This document shows positions 18,695-29,300 of a DNA stretch of 64,000 bases, piece by piece (position 1 is the first letter of the stretch; each line of letters starts with the position of its first letter). The translations under genes were made by a program, and so were the position numbers. The notes below the pieces were generated by a model. The model saw nothing but the letters and a program-made list of their open reading frames with translations, ran no database searches and was not told the DNA's origin. This stretch comes from Bdellovibrionales bacterium (GTDB lineage Bacteria > Bdellovibrionota > Bdellovibrionia > Bdellovibrionales > UBA1609). Where the stretch lies: contig JADJNU010000001.1 of assembly GCA_016714165.1 (NCBI GenBank), positions 558,001 through 622,000 on the forward strand, given 5' to 3'.

Positions 18695-19288
18695 CTAACT
18701 TTGTCTTTGTCCTTTTTTTGCCGTTTTCTTGGTGGCCTTTGTGGGCGGCTTTTTTTCTGGAAAGTCTTCGTCCTCAAGGCCGAGCATAGAGATTTTTAGG
18801 TCCAACTCTTCTTCAGTTAGGTCCTCGTCAATGTCGTCTCCGCGCATGAGATTATCTTCAGCTTGGATTCCTAACAATTGATCGGCCTGCGACTCCAAGG
18901 CTGTGTTGGTGGATGAGAACTGCAGGTATATGGACCGTCCAGAAAAATCAAATTTCTCCCAGGACCGTGGGAATTCCGCATTTTGCTCGGTAAAAAAGGA
19001 CTCCATCATAGAGGCGGCACAGTCGACAGCGATATGGATCATTTTTATCATATTGTCTTTATTTCGATCATATTCGACAGATATTTCAAAGTTAGCCTGA
19101 CGTAATTCGTTCTTGGCTCGATAGCCGAGCCTGAGAAGGACTTCTTTCAAGTAAATCCGACCTTCAACTACAACAGTACCTCCGTCTATGTAACTACTGA
19201 AATTTTCAGAGAAAAGTTCATTTATTTGTTGAGCAAGTTCGGCCGGAATAGGAGTCCATTTTGAAGAATATTTTAAACGTGGCTGCAC
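18695..19288 (-). CDS. Conserved hypothetical protein with basic C-terminal tail
   Basis: 197 residues starting at GTG 19288 (AAGGGGA upstream). The N-terminal two thirds is a compact soluble domain (LAQQINELFSENFSSYIDG, then VVVEGRIYLKEVLLRLGY, NFEISVEYD, MIKMIHIAVDCAASMMESFF). The tail is acidic (DIDEDLTEEELDLKISML) and then lysine-rich (KKPPTKATKKTAKKGQ). No signal peptide, so cytoplasmic. I do not recognise the family. Convergent with the Lys-rich protein gene at 17877, which has a similar basic/acidic composition. Confidence 0.7.
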   Translation of the reverse strand: MQPRLKYSSKWTPIPAELAQQINELFSENFSSYIDGGTVVVEGRIYLKEVLLRLGYRAKNELRQANFEISVEYDRNKDNMIKMIHIAVDCAASMMESFFTEQNAEFPRSWEKFDFSGRSIYLQFSSTNTALESQADQLLGIQAEDNLMRGDDIDEDLTEEELDLKISMLGLEDEDFPEKKPPTKATKKTAKKGQRQS

Positions 19289-19413
19289 TGGTGTTCCCCT
19301 TAGCGATAGATTTGACCTTTTATAAGTCGACGTTTATAAACTTGTCTATACTTCTCAGAATTTAGGCATTTAGCCTGAGGATATCACGAGTTTTTGCAGG
19401 AATCTCTTACCCG

Positions 19414-20775
19414 TTGAGGCGCCGATTGAAAAATCTGGACTTGGGTCAAAATTTAGATGGAGGGGGGCAAGGCCTCGGAGTTTACATCTCAACCTATGGA
19501 TGTCAAATGAACGCCAATGACACGGAGAGGATGTATTCATTGCTGGAAATGGCCAATTACACGCCGGTTGGAACCCCTGACCAGGCGTCCTTGATCATTA
19601 TTAATTCTTGCAGTGTGAGAGAAAAGCCAGTTCACAAAGTTCATTCTGAGGTTGGACGCTACAAGAAATTCAAACAGAAAAATCCTCAGGTTAAGATTGG
19701 AATCGCCGGATGCGTGGCTCAGCAGGAGAAGGAGCGTATCATGGTGGATATCCCCATGGTGGATTTTGTTATTGGAACTGATTCGATTGACCACTTGCCG
19801 AAGATCGTTTCCGACCTTCACCAGCAGAACAAGCTTGTGGCGGCTCGTTTTGACTACGAAAATCCCTACTATATCGAGACTTTGGTTCGAGCTCCTGGGG
19901 TGTCGACTTTTGTTAATATCATGAAAGGTTGCGATAACTTTTGCACCTTTTGTGTTGTCCCTTTCACAAGAGGGAGAGAGCGCAGCCGTCCGATGGCTGA
20001 TATTCAAGGAGATATCGAGAAATTGATTCTGCGAGGAGTGAAAGAAGTCACGCTCTTGGGTCAGAACGTGAATTCTTACAAGAGCGAGTGCGGAGCGAAT
20101 TTTGCGGAACTATTGAGAGTTCTTGCAAGCGATACGAATATCGAGAGAATTCGCTTTGTGACAAGTCATCCCAAGGATTTTGATCTCAATCTCGTTGAAC
20201 TTATGGAAAGACACCGGGACAAAATATGCGAATATATTCACCTTCCGGTTCAGGCTGGAAATTCAAGAATCCTTGAGCGCATGAATCGTGGATATACTCG
20301 TGAGGAGTATATCGAAAAGGCGCACATGATTTTAAGGGCGATGCCTGGTTCTGTCCTTTCCACTGACATCATCGTGGGCTTCCCGGGAGAAACAGAGGAG
20401 CAGTTTCAGGAAACTCTTTCCTTGCTTGAGGAAGTCCCCTTTGAGAGTATTTTTGCTTTCAAATACAGTCCGCGACCGTTTACGAAAGCGGCTCGTTTTA
20501 CAGACCAAGTCTCGAACGAAATCCAGAGCGAGAGGCTCGACCGATTGTTTGCAAAACACAAAGAGATCGCATTTGATTTGGTAAAGAAGTATGAGGGCGA
20601 GACCTTGCGAGTTTTGGTTGAGAACTATGATCAGAGTTCTGGGCGTTGTGCAGGACGTTCAACACAAAATAAATTGGTGCATTTCAATGGCCGCGAAGAC
20701 CTGACGGGACAAACTGTATCCGTTTATATAAAAGAAGCTTTTCCTCAGACTCTGCGCGGGGAGCTAAAATTATGA
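19414..20775 (+). CDS. miaB: tRNA-2-methylthio-N6-dimethylallyladenosine synthase MiaB
   Basis: Radical-SAM methylthiotransferase that adds the 2-methylthio group to i6A37 of tRNAs. Domain order is canonical: UPF0004 domain with TYGCQMN and Cys residues (NSCSVREKP, GIAGCVAQQ) for one [4Fe-4S] cluster. The radical-SAM core follows with CDNFCTFCVVPFTRGRERSR (CxxxCxxC), then a TRAM domain at the C-terminus (VLVENYDQSSGRCAGRSTQNKLV). 453 residues, normal length. The start is TTG 19414; the first 20 residues are not conserved, so a slightly later start is possible. Coupled to the next gene by a 4-bp overlap. Confidence 0.95.
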   Translation: MRRRLKNLDLGQNLDGGGQGLGVYISTYGCQMNANDTERMYSLLEMANYTPVGTPDQASLIIINSCSVREKPVHKVHSEVGRYKKFKQKNPQVKIGIAGCVAQQEKERIMVDIPMVDFVIGTDSIDHLPKIVSDLHQQNKLVAARFDYENPYYIETLVRAPGVSTFVNIMKGCDNFCTFCVVPFTRGRERSRPMADIQGDIEKLILRGVKEVTLLGQNVNSYKSECGANFAELLRVLASDTNIERIRFVTSHPKDFDLNLVELMERHRDKICEYIHLPVQAGNSRILERMNRGYTREEYIEKAHMILRAMPGSVLSTDIIVGFPGETEEQFQETLSLLEEVPFESIFAFKYSPRPFTKAARFTDQVSNEIQSERLDRLFAKHKEIAFDLVKKYEGETLRVLVENYDQSSGRCAGRSTQNKLVHFNGREDLTGQTVSVYIKEAFPQTLRGELKL

Positions 20776-21203
20776 GTGAGAAGTTTGAAGTTGATTTGCA
20801 TTCTGATCAGGAGCTGGTCGAAGTCTTTCCCTTTGGCGTCACTCTGGCCGCAGACGAGGTGCGGCCCATCATGTTGTTTAGAGATGCGGACGAAAAGTTA
20901 ACTCTGCCGGTATGGTTAAGTCCCCTCGATGCTGGGATTAGTTTGTCTCAAGAGTTTCAAAAAACTGTACCTGCAACACCTCATCGGTTGACACACAAGT
21001 TGCTGAATGAGTTGGGAGTGAATCTGGACCGATGTCTTTTTGTCGAAATCAAGGGTCACGTTCAAATTGTTGAATTAAAATTTAAAGGAGACGAGAGACT
21101 TCAGGGTCTTCGTCATAGGGCTGATGAATGCATTTCATTTTGTCTTTTTCAAAAGCAAAATTTTTTGTGCCACGTTGGTTTGTTCAGCAAAGTCGGGAGT
21201 TAA
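20772..21203 (+). CDS. BFN-domain (DUF151) bifunctional-nuclease-like protein
   Basis: 143 residues with the DUF151/BFN layout: RPIMLFRDADEKLTLPVWLSPLDAGISLSQ, then TPHRLTHKLLNELGVNLDRC and the C-terminal strand/helix pair. The usual acidic and Asp-Arg-Pro residues of the C-terminus are weakly kept (RHRADECISFCLF), so nuclease activity is doubtful. ATG overlaps the miaB stop (ATGA), so it is translationally coupled to miaB. Cytoplasmic; role in vivo not clear. Confidence 0.7.
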   Translation: MSEKFEVDLHSDQELVEVFPFGVTLAADEVRPIMLFRDADEKLTLPVWLSPLDAGISLSQEFQKTVPATPHRLTHKLLNELGVNLDRCLFVEIKGHVQIVELKFKGDERLQGLRHRADECISFCLFQKQNFLCHVGLFSKVGS

Positions 21204-21294
21204 AGACGAATATTGATAATCTTCAGCAGGGGTTAAATTTGGAGCCAGGTATTAGCCGCAATCAACACCCCTATATGATGTAGGAGATTTTGAT

Positions 21295-21828
21295 ATGGTC
21301 ATGCTTTCTGTTCGTGGGTTCACGCCTCAAGTTGGTGAAGGCACTTATCTGGCTCCGAACTCCACTTTAGTTGGTGATGTGGTTTTAGGTAAAGAATGTT
21401 CCGTTTGGTTTAATGCTGTGATCCGTGGTGATGTCATGCCTATTCGCATAGGAGATCAATCCAATATTCAGGACGGATCTGTGATTCATGGAACCTTTAA
21501 TAAGTTTGGAACTACAATCGGTCGTAGAGTGACTGTTGGTCATGCCGTGATCCTTCATGGGTGTGAAGTGGGAGATGAAGTTTTGATCGGAATGGGTTCC
21601 ATTATTATGGATAAGGCAAAGATCCCTTCTCGGTGTATTGTCGCGGCTGGATCCTTGGTGACAGAAGGAGCTTCATTTGATGAGGGTTCCCTCATATTGG
21701 GTCGTCCGGCAAAAGTGGTGAGGCCCCTCAGTATTGAAGAACTCGCTTTTTTAAAAAAGTCCGCCAATAACTATCTGGAGTATATGAAATGGTTCGAGAA
21801 AAGCGAAAAAGGAGAGCATCATGTCTGA
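21295..21828 (+). CDS. Gamma-carbonic-anhydrase-like left-handed beta-helix protein
   Basis: 177 residues of hexapeptide repeats (for example PNSTLVGDVVLGKECSVW, VIRGDVMPIRIGDQSNIQDG), typical of the YrdA/gamma-CA family. The metal-binding His residues are present in SVIHGT and VGHAVILHGC. GGAG lies 8-10 nt before the ATG. Trimeric, metal-binding and cytoplasmic; many members lack measurable carbonic anhydrase activity. Its last 8 bp overlap the start of guaB. Confidence 0.9.
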   Translation: MVMLSVRGFTPQVGEGTYLAPNSTLVGDVVLGKECSVWFNAVIRGDVMPIRIGDQSNIQDGSVIHGTFNKFGTTIGRRVTVGHAVILHGCEVGDEVLIGMGSIIMDKAKIPSRCIVAAGSLVTEGASFDEGSLILGRPAKVVRPLSIEELAFLKKSANNYLEYMKWFEKSEKGEHHV

Positions 21829-23281
21829 TTTGATTCCCCAGGCATTCACCTACGATGATGTTTTGTTGTTGCCTCAATATTCGGAAGTGACCCCTTCAGA
21901 AATCAATACGAGCAGTTTTTTTGCTCGGAATGTTTTTCTTAAAGTTCCGGTTATTGCAGCGGCAATGGACACTGTGACAGAACACAAGACAGCTCGAGTG
22001 ATGGCCCAAATTGGGGGGCTTGGTATTCTTCATAAAAATATGTCGATTGCAAATCAGGCTCTTGAAGTTGAAAGAGTGAAAAAATATGAAAGTGGAATGA
22101 TCTTGGATCCTATCACAATGCACCCTGAGAATCGAGTTTCAGATGCCATGAAGTTGATGCAAAGATATTCGATATCTGGCGTACCTATCACGGTGGATGG
22201 GAAGCTGGTTGGAATCTTGACAAATCGTGACCTGCGGTTTGAAACAAATCTTGATCAACCAATTTCGAATATTATGACCAAGGAAAGTCTTGTAACGGCA
22301 GAAGTCGGAACAACTTTGGAGCAGGCAAAGGTGATACTTCACCGCCACCGCATTGAAAAACTACCGGTCGTGGACAATCAAGGAAAGTTGAGAGGCCTGA
22401 TTACCATTAAAGATATTGAGAAGGCGCAGACGTTTCCGCAAGCCACAAAAGATGATCATGGTCGTTTGCTTGTTGGGGCGGCCGTCGGAGTCGATTCAAC
22501 GAGTCGTGAGCGAGTTGCTGCTTTGGTGCACGCGGGATGTGATGTAATTACGGTGGATACAGCTCATGGACATTCATTAAATGTAATGAAAATGGTCGAT
22601 TTTGTTTCGAAGGAATTTCCTAATGTCATTTTAGTGGCTGGTAACGTCGTGACGGCAGAAGGGACAACAGATTTGCTTAAGCGAGGCGTTGATGTTGTAA
22701 AGGTGGGAGTTGGGCCTGGCAGTATTTGTACGACTCGTGTTGTGAGCGGCGTTGGTATGCCCCAAATTTCGGCAATATTTGAGTGTGCTAAGGCGGCGAA
22801 AAAGCTGGGTCGGACGATCATCGCTGACGGTGGGATTAAATTTTCAGGAGATGTCACCAAGGCGCTGGCAATGGGTGCCTCGACCGTTATGGTGGGCAAT
22901 ATGTTGGCGGGTGCGGATGAAAGTCCTGGTGAGACAATATTGTACCAGGGCCGTACCTACAAAGTTTATCGAGGCATGGGCAGTCTTGGTGCCATGAAAG
23001 ACGGATCTAAAGATCGCTACTTCCAAGAAGATGTCAATGACATGTCAAAGCTCGTTCCGGAGGGAATCGAAGGGAAGGTGCCCTATCGGGGCAGCTTGAG
23101 TGGAATTATTCATCAGCTCATAGGTGGCTTAAGGTCGGGAATGGGTTATCTTGGCGCTCAAACAATTGATGAGCTTCAAAAAAGAGCGAAATTTGTGCGA
23201 GTGTCCCCGCAAGGGCTTCGTGAGTCTCATGTACACGATGTGAGTATTACGAAAGAAGCACCTAACTATCGGTTAGATTAG
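21821..23281 (+). CDS. guaB: Inosine-5'-monophosphate dehydrogenase
   Basis: 486 residues. Oxidises IMP to XMP with NAD+, the first committed step to GMP. N-terminal TFDDVLLLPQYSEV-type start (here TYDDVLLLPQYSEV), a pair of CBS domains at about 95-210 (MLDPITMHPENRVSDAM is the region; KLPVVDNQGKLRGLITIKD), catalytic loop GVGPGSICTTRVVSGVG with the active Cys, and flap YRGMGSLGAM. It starts within the preceding gene with GGAGAGC as ribosome binding site. Grouped with guaA at 24826, so the region covers both steps from IMP to GMP. Confidence 0.97.
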   Translation: MSDLIPQAFTYDDVLLLPQYSEVTPSEINTSSFFARNVFLKVPVIAAAMDTVTEHKTARVMAQIGGLGILHKNMSIANQALEVERVKKYESGMILDPITMHPENRVSDAMKLMQRYSISGVPITVDGKLVGILTNRDLRFETNLDQPISNIMTKESLVTAEVGTTLEQAKVILHRHRIEKLPVVDNQGKLRGLITIKDIEKAQTFPQATKDDHGRLLVGAAVGVDSTSRERVAALVHAGCDVITVDTAHGHSLNVMKMVDFVSKEFPNVILVAGNVVTAEGTTDLLKRGVDVVKVGVGPGSICTTRVVSGVGMPQISAIFECAKAAKKLGRTIIADGGIKFSGDVTKALAMGASTVMVGNMLAGADESPGETILYQGRTYKVYRGMGSLGAMKDGSKDRYFQEDVNDMSKLVPEGIEGKVPYRGSLSGIIHQLIGGLRSGMGYLGAQTIDELQKRAKFVRVSPQGLRESHVHDVSITKEAPNYRLD

Positions 23282-23283
23282 TC

Positions 23284-24738
23284 GTGCCCAGGGGACAAGG
23301 ATTCTTTCTATTTGTTTTGCTTTCCAGTTTTTGGTTTTTTGGTTGTGCGAGTTTAACTCAGAAGAGTCGCAGTCAGGTGGTTGTGGTGAAGTCTCAGCCT
23401 CTTGGGGCTGAGGTTCGTTATCAAGGGAAGAGGGTAGGGATGACTCCGCTTCTTCTCGCTTTGCCCAGAGGCCGTGGTCTTGAGCTTGAAGTTCTTCAAT
23501 CGGAACACAACAAGAAAACTTTGATATTGCCAACTCAGTACAGGTGGGGTCGAAGTTTTGCCGGAAATTTGGTTTTGTTCACATTGGCTCCATTTGGTTG
23601 GGGTTTCGACTTGCTGACAGGATCAGCTTGGGATTTCGTCGATCCCATTGAAATCAACTGGGACAAGAACATTGGGAGCGATGATCGACTCTCAATTGAT
23701 CGGATCGCGATTGCTCCACCACAAAGCCCAGATGAATTTTTGAGCGATCAAGTCGGATTGACGATTGTGTCGGATGTGAGAAAACGGTACCCAAACGCCG
23801 AAGTCTTGCAATACGGAGAAACCCTTGAAACTTTTTTGGCCTGGGAATATGACTTTGATTCTAAACCCAGTTGGTCCTATCGCACTCAACTTTTCAAGGA
23901 ATTGGGCGTGAGCCATCTCGTGGAGTCAGAGGTTCTTTCAGGCCGCTCAACTCAAGCTGAGGTCAGGTCTCAGCTGACGCCATTTACAAACGAGGCTCAT
24001 CAAGAGACCTTTGCTTTGAGCTTCGATTCTGAACAAATATCTTCCTATGCGGACAGGAGTTTGTCGGAAAAAATGGGCTCGTTTGTAAGACTCATACCAA
24101 ACACAATTTCAGTTGAATTTGCTTCGGTGACTCCTTCATTTAAAGCGAACGGTTCAGAGTTTGTTGGTGTTAGCCAGTATGATTCCGGGGTCTGGGGAGA
24201 TATCTTTCGTTATTTGGGAGCATTGAATCTTTCTCACTTGGAAAAACAGAGTCAAAGAAAGTTTGGACAGGCTCAGCTTAAGTTTGTTCCCTCGGCGTAT
24301 GCGAGTTGGAGTCGAATTAGCTATCCAGGGACCCCAATTTTTCAAGGGATTGAATTTAATAGGTTGCATTTTGCCGGTGGGTTTGGGCCTCAGATCGGAT
24401 GGAAATCATCCTACGGATATGCCTATTTTCAGATGATTCCTGCACTTGGATACACTGGCATTTCGTGGGAGAAGTCGGGACAGGTCTCTCAAGATGGTCG
24501 TGGAAGTCTCAGCATAAATAGCGAGTTTGGCTACTCTTATTTTTTTTCGGATCGATTTGTTGGGAAGTTCTTCGTCCGTCGAGTCACGGAAGATATTGAG
24601 CTGTGGCAGAAATCAATGGCCCTCGCTTCGGATGTTTCGCCTTTGAAGCTAGATGATGTAGGCTATTCTTATGGTGGAGTTTCTTTTGGGTATCATTTTA
24701 CAGTCCCAAGATTCTTAATAGATTCGATTTTGGATTAG
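23284..24738 (+). CDS. Outer-membrane-type lipoprotein with PEGA-like N-terminal domain
   Basis: 484 residues from GTG 23284. A lipoprotein signal peptide (FFLFVLLSSFWFFGC, lipidated Cys21). Residues about 35-75 look like a PEGA domain (SQPLGAEVRYQGKRVGMTPLLLALPRGRG). The C-terminal 150 residues contain alternating aromatic beta strands (YGYAYFQMIPALGYTG, then SEFGYSYFFSDRFVGKFFVRRV) ending in SFGYHFTVPRFLIDSILD, consistent with a beta-barrel-like or outer-membrane-associated domain. Inserted between guaB and guaA with 2-bp spacing to guaB, so probably co-transcribed. Function unknown. Confidence 0.72.
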   Translation: MPRGQGFFLFVLLSSFWFFGCASLTQKSRSQVVVVKSQPLGAEVRYQGKRVGMTPLLLALPRGRGLELEVLQSEHNKKTLILPTQYRWGRSFAGNLVLFTLAPFGWGFDLLTGSAWDFVDPIEINWDKNIGSDDRLSIDRIAIAPPQSPDEFLSDQVGLTIVSDVRKRYPNAEVLQYGETLETFLAWEYDFDSKPSWSYRTQLFKELGVSHLVESEVLSGRSTQAEVRSQLTPFTNEAHQETFALSFDSEQISSYADRSLSEKMGSFVRLIPNTISVEFASVTPSFKANGSEFVGVSQYDSGVWGDIFRYLGALNLSHLEKQSQRKFGQAQLKFVPSAYASWSRISYPGTPIFQGIEFNRLHFAGGFGPQIGWKSSYGYAYFQMIPALGYTGISWEKSGQVSQDGRGSLSINSEFGYSYFFSDRFVGKFFVRRVTEDIELWQKSMALASDVSPLKLDDVGYSYGGVSFGYHFTVPRFLIDSILD

Positions 24739-24825
24739 TCTGGACCCAGGGGATTCTATTGGTTAAGGTAATGAACTCTTTGAATCTTTGTTTGTGTTTC
24801 AACTAGAAAGGCAGGGCGTTTGCGG

Positions 24826-26349
24826 ATGGAAGGTGGATTTCTTATTCTTGATTTTGGTTCACAGTACACTCAATTGATTGCGCGTCGCCTGCGCGAGCTG
24901 AATGTGTTTTCGGAACTTCTTCCTTACGATATGGCTACAGAAGAAATCAGACAGCGAAAACCGAAAGGGATCATATTGAGTGGGGGACCTTCCTCAGTCA
25001 ATGAAGAGGGCGCGCCTGAGCGAGCAATCAAAGAACTAGCCGAAATAGCTCCAGTTCTGGGTATTTGCTACGGTATGCAGCTGATTGCCCAGCAATACGG
25101 CGGTCAGGTTGAAAGTGCCGAAAGACGAGAATATGGACTTAACGTGGTCAAATGGAAGAAGCTGATCGCGAAAGTTCCCAAAGAACAAAACGTCTGGATG
25201 AGTCACGGGGATATTGTGAACAAAGTCCCCCTCGGTTTTGAAACCGTGGCCTCCAGTGCCTTTGATTATCCAGCAGCGATTGTCAGCCCACGTATCTGGG
25301 GTTTTCAGTTTCACCCTGAGGTGAGTCACACTGAACATGGGATGGAGCTGCTTAAGGCCTTTGTATTTGATCACTGCGGGGCTCAGCGTGATTGGACGGC
25401 TCCCTCTATTGCTCAACGTCTGATTGAGAACCTAAAGACAAGAATTCCAGATGGTGAACATGTGCTGTGTGCAATGAGTGGAGGAGTTGATTCCACCGTC
25501 GTTGGAACGCTCTTAACGAGGGCTCTCGGTGCTGATCGGGTTCATTGTGTCTTTGTAGACAATGGATTATTGCGAAAGGGCGAATATGATCAGGTCTTGC
25601 AGACATACAAGACAATTGGGCTAAATGTTGTCGGAGTAGACAGTTCGGCTTTGTTTTTGGATAAGCTCAAAGGAGTCTTCGATCCAGAAAAGAAACGAAA
25701 AATTATTGGTCACACATTTATTGATGTTTTTAAAAAATCAATTTCGGAAATCGGTCCTATCGACTGGTTAGCTCAGGGGACCCTTTACCCCGACGTCATT
25801 GAAAGTATTTCGCTCCGAGGCACGAGCGTGACCATTAAATCTCACCATAACGTCGGTGGTTTACCCAAGGACTTGAATCTCAAGTTAGTCGAACCTCTTC
25901 GTGAGCTTTTTAAAGATGAAGTGCGGTCTATTGGCTTAGAGTTAGGGATACCTCGTGATGTCCTATGGAGACATCCATTTCCAGGGCCAGGGTTGGCCAT
26001 TCGGGTGCTTGATGAAGTGACTGAAAGCAATTTGAGCATTTTAAAAGATGTAGATGCGATTTACGTAGATGAATTAAAGGCCAAAGGTCTCTATGATAAA
26101 ATTTGGCAAGCTTTCTGCGTTCTTTTGCCAGTAAAATCAGTGGGAGTTCAAGGGGATTCTCGAACCTATGAGAGAGTGGTGGCAATTCGGGCTGTCACTT
26201 CAACTGATGGGATGACAGCCGACTGGTACTCCTTTCCAACCGAGTTTTTGCGTCAATTATCCAACAGAATTACCAATGAGGTCAGAGGAGTCAATCGTGT
26301 TGTCTATGACGTGACATCAAAGCCGCCAGGAACGATTGAGTGGGAATAA
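24826..26349 (+). CDS. guaA: GMP synthase (glutamine-hydrolysing)
   Basis: 507 residues. Amidates XMP to GMP using glutamine and ATP. N-terminal class I glutamine amidotransferase with catalytic Cys in GICYGMQ and His/Glu in FQFHPE. ATP-pyrophosphatase domain with P-loop SGGVDST. C-terminal dimerisation/XMP-binding part with GPGLAIRV and the ending GTIEWE. ATG 24826 is used (EGGFLILDFGSQYTQ follows); TTG 24820 is an alternative two codons upstream. Ends 6 bp before dnaE. Confidence 0.97.
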   Translation: MEGGFLILDFGSQYTQLIARRLRELNVFSELLPYDMATEEIRQRKPKGIILSGGPSSVNEEGAPERAIKELAEIAPVLGICYGMQLIAQQYGGQVESAERREYGLNVVKWKKLIAKVPKEQNVWMSHGDIVNKVPLGFETVASSAFDYPAAIVSPRIWGFQFHPEVSHTEHGMELLKAFVFDHCGAQRDWTAPSIAQRLIENLKTRIPDGEHVLCAMSGGVDSTVVGTLLTRALGADRVHCVFVDNGLLRKGEYDQVLQTYKTIGLNVVGVDSSALFLDKLKGVFDPEKKRKIIGHTFIDVFKKSISEIGPIDWLAQGTLYPDVIESISLRGTSVTIKSHHNVGGLPKDLNLKLVEPLRELFKDEVRSIGLELGIPRDVLWRHPFPGPGLAIRVLDEVTESNLSILKDVDAIYVDELKAKGLYDKIWQAFCVLLPVKSVGVQGDSRTYERVVAIRAVTSTDGMTADWYSFPTEFLRQLSNRITNEVRGVNRVVYDVTSKPPGTIEWE

Positions 26350-26355
26350 GGAATT

Positions 26356-29300
26356 ATGTCATTTGTTCATTTGCATGTTCATTCGCAGTATTCGCTTCTT
26401 GAGGCAACCGTTCGCCTGGACGCTCTTGCTGAACGAGTGCATGAGTTGCAAATGCCAGCAGTGGCTCTTACCGACTGCGGAAATATGTTCGGTGTCATTG
26501 AATTCTATTTCGCTGCAAAGAAGATGGGCATTAAACCCATCTTGGGATTAGAGGTCTATATTGCCCCTAAGTCGAGGCTTCTCAAGGGGGAGGATCGAGA
26601 GACCACTCAAATGCCAAATCGTAGACTTGTTCTCCTGGCACAGAACATTGAAGGATACAGGCAGCTTTGTAAGATCAGTACCATTGGTTATCGTGAGGGA
26701 TTTTATTATAAGCCACGAATCGACTACGAGATTCTCAAGCAGCACAATTCGAATCTTCTTTGTTTAACCGGCGGACTCATGGGTGAAATTCCTTGGAGTC
26801 TTCAAAATCTAGGAGAAGACAAGGCCTTAGATGCGATTGATAAACTAAAGGAATTGTTTCCTGAGCGACTTTACCTCGAAATGAATCAGACGGGTATTTC
26901 TGCCTGGGAGAGAATCAATGGGTTTCTTGTCGAGGCTTCTCAAATAAAAAATGTTCCATTGGTAGCAGCCAACGATGTTCATTATCTTCATCAATCCGAT
27001 CAGTTAGCCCAAGAAACATTGATCTGTATTGGTTCCAATAAGACTCTGATGGACGAAAGTCGCTTCCGACTTGGTTCCGATCAGTTTTATCTCAAGGGCC
27101 CTAAGCAGATGCGAGATCTGTTTAAAAATAATTCTGAAGCCTGTGATATGACTCTTGAAATAGCGGATCGTTGTTGTCTTGAATTTTCACTGAAGAATCA
27201 AGAGGGCAAGCCCATTTATCATTTGCCCACCTATCCGACTGTGGATGGGCGAACGACAAAGAATGAGATGGAGGAACTCAGCCACAAGGGTTTAGAACAG
27301 AGATTTGAGCAAGCACAAAGGCGCGGTGAGGAATTCACTCCAGAAAGAGTGATCACTTACCGTGAACAACTCGAATATGAACTCGGTGTTATCGATCGGA
27401 TGGGATTCAATGGTTATTTTTTGATTGTTCAGGATTTTATTGGATGGGCAAAGGCCAATGATATTCCCGTTGGTCCAGGTCGTGGGTCTGGAGCGGGCTC
27501 TCTGGTTGCTTACAGTCTTGGGATTACTGATCTTGATCCGATGACTTACAATTTGATCTTCGAGCGGTTTTTGAACCCAGAACGAGTTAGTATGCCTGAT
27601 TTTGACGTCGATTTCTGTCAGGAAAACCGTCAGAGAGTTATTGAATATGTGACGCAAAAATACGGCGAAGACAGTGTCTCTCAGATTATCACTTACGGTA
27701 AGTTGCAGGCAAGAGCGGCCATTCGTGATGTGGGTCGAGTGATGGGAATGACGTTTGGTGAAGTTGACGTGATTGCCAAGCTCATTCCGGAGCGTCTTGG
27801 GATCAATCTTGGAGATGCCATCAAAGAGGAATCTCGAATTCGTGAGTTAATGGAAACTGATCCTAAAATCAGTAATCTGATGGATCTTGCTCAAAAAATT
27901 GAGGGTCTCGTGCGTCACGCAGGCATACACGCTGCGGGAGTTATCATTGCTGATGGAAATATCGTAAATCACGCGCCTCTCTATCGTGGGGTAGAGGGAG
28001 AAAACGTCGTCCAGTATGACATGAAGCACTCAGAGAAAATTGGACTTATGAAGTTTGATTTTCTCGGTCTCAAAACTCTCACGCATATCAATGATGCTCT
28101 TCGCTTAATAGAACGCAATCGTGGAAAGAAATATCTTGTCCAGGATATTTCTCTTTCAGATCCTGGCATCTACGAATTGATGTGCAAAGGAGATACCGCA
28201 GGTGTTTTTCAATTTGAGGGAGAGGGAATTACGGATCTGATTCGCAAGGCTCAACCAAACTGCTTTGAAGATATTGTGGCAATCAATGCTTTGTACAGGC
28301 CTGGTCCTATGGACATGATTCCTGATTATTTGTCTCGAAAAAAGGGCGAGACTCCCGTTAAATATTTGTTTCCTGAGCTTGAGCCGATTCTGAAGGAGAC
28401 TTATGGGATCATCGTTTATCAAGAACAAGTGCAGGTAGTTGCTTCACGGATTGCAAATTATAGTTTAGGGGAAGCGGATTTGCTTCGTCGAGCGATGGGA
28501 AAGAAGATTGCTGAAGAAATGGCAATTCAGAAAGATCGATTTTTGGCAGGAGCGAAAGAGAACAATCATGATTTGGTCATAGCGGCGGAACTTTTCGACA
28601 CGATGGCGGAGTTTGCCAAATATGGCTTTAACAAATCTCACGCTGCTGCCTACTGTGTGGTTTCGGCCTACACAGCCTGGATCAAACACTATTATCCAGT
28701 CGAGTTCTTCGCCTCTCTCTTAAGTACAGAGATGAACGACACTGATAAAGTCGTCAAATACGTGAAGGATGCTCAGCGCCACAAAATTAAGGTTTTACCT
28801 CCTCATATCAATCATTCTGAGTATAAGTTTTCGGCCCGTGGCGATGCTATTTATTTCTCATTAGGTGCTATAAAAGGGGTCGGCAAAAGTGCCGTGGAGG
28901 CAATTCTTGACTCTCTTCAATCTCGAGAAGGCAAAGGATTTGTGTCTTTGGAGGAATTTTTTTCCTCAGTAGATTTAAGAAGGGTCAATAAAAAGACTGT
29001 TGAGTGCATGATCAAGGCGGGGGCCTTTGATGGATTTGGGTCCAATCGAGCCGAGTTATTGGAAAATTATCCCCGATTCATAGAGCGGGCCGATCAAGCA
29101 AAAAAGGATTTAGAAAGAGGACAGGTAAGTTTATTCGCCTTCGCGGCTGAAGTTCAAGAACAGGAGAAGGTTCGGATTGAGTCTCGTCCTCCATGGAACA
29201 GAAGCCAACGGTTGATTTATGAGAAAGAAGTCTTGGGTTTTTACTTGTCGGATCACCCCTTAGCCGGCCTTGAGAGGCTCACGAAAAAGTGGGCCTCCGG

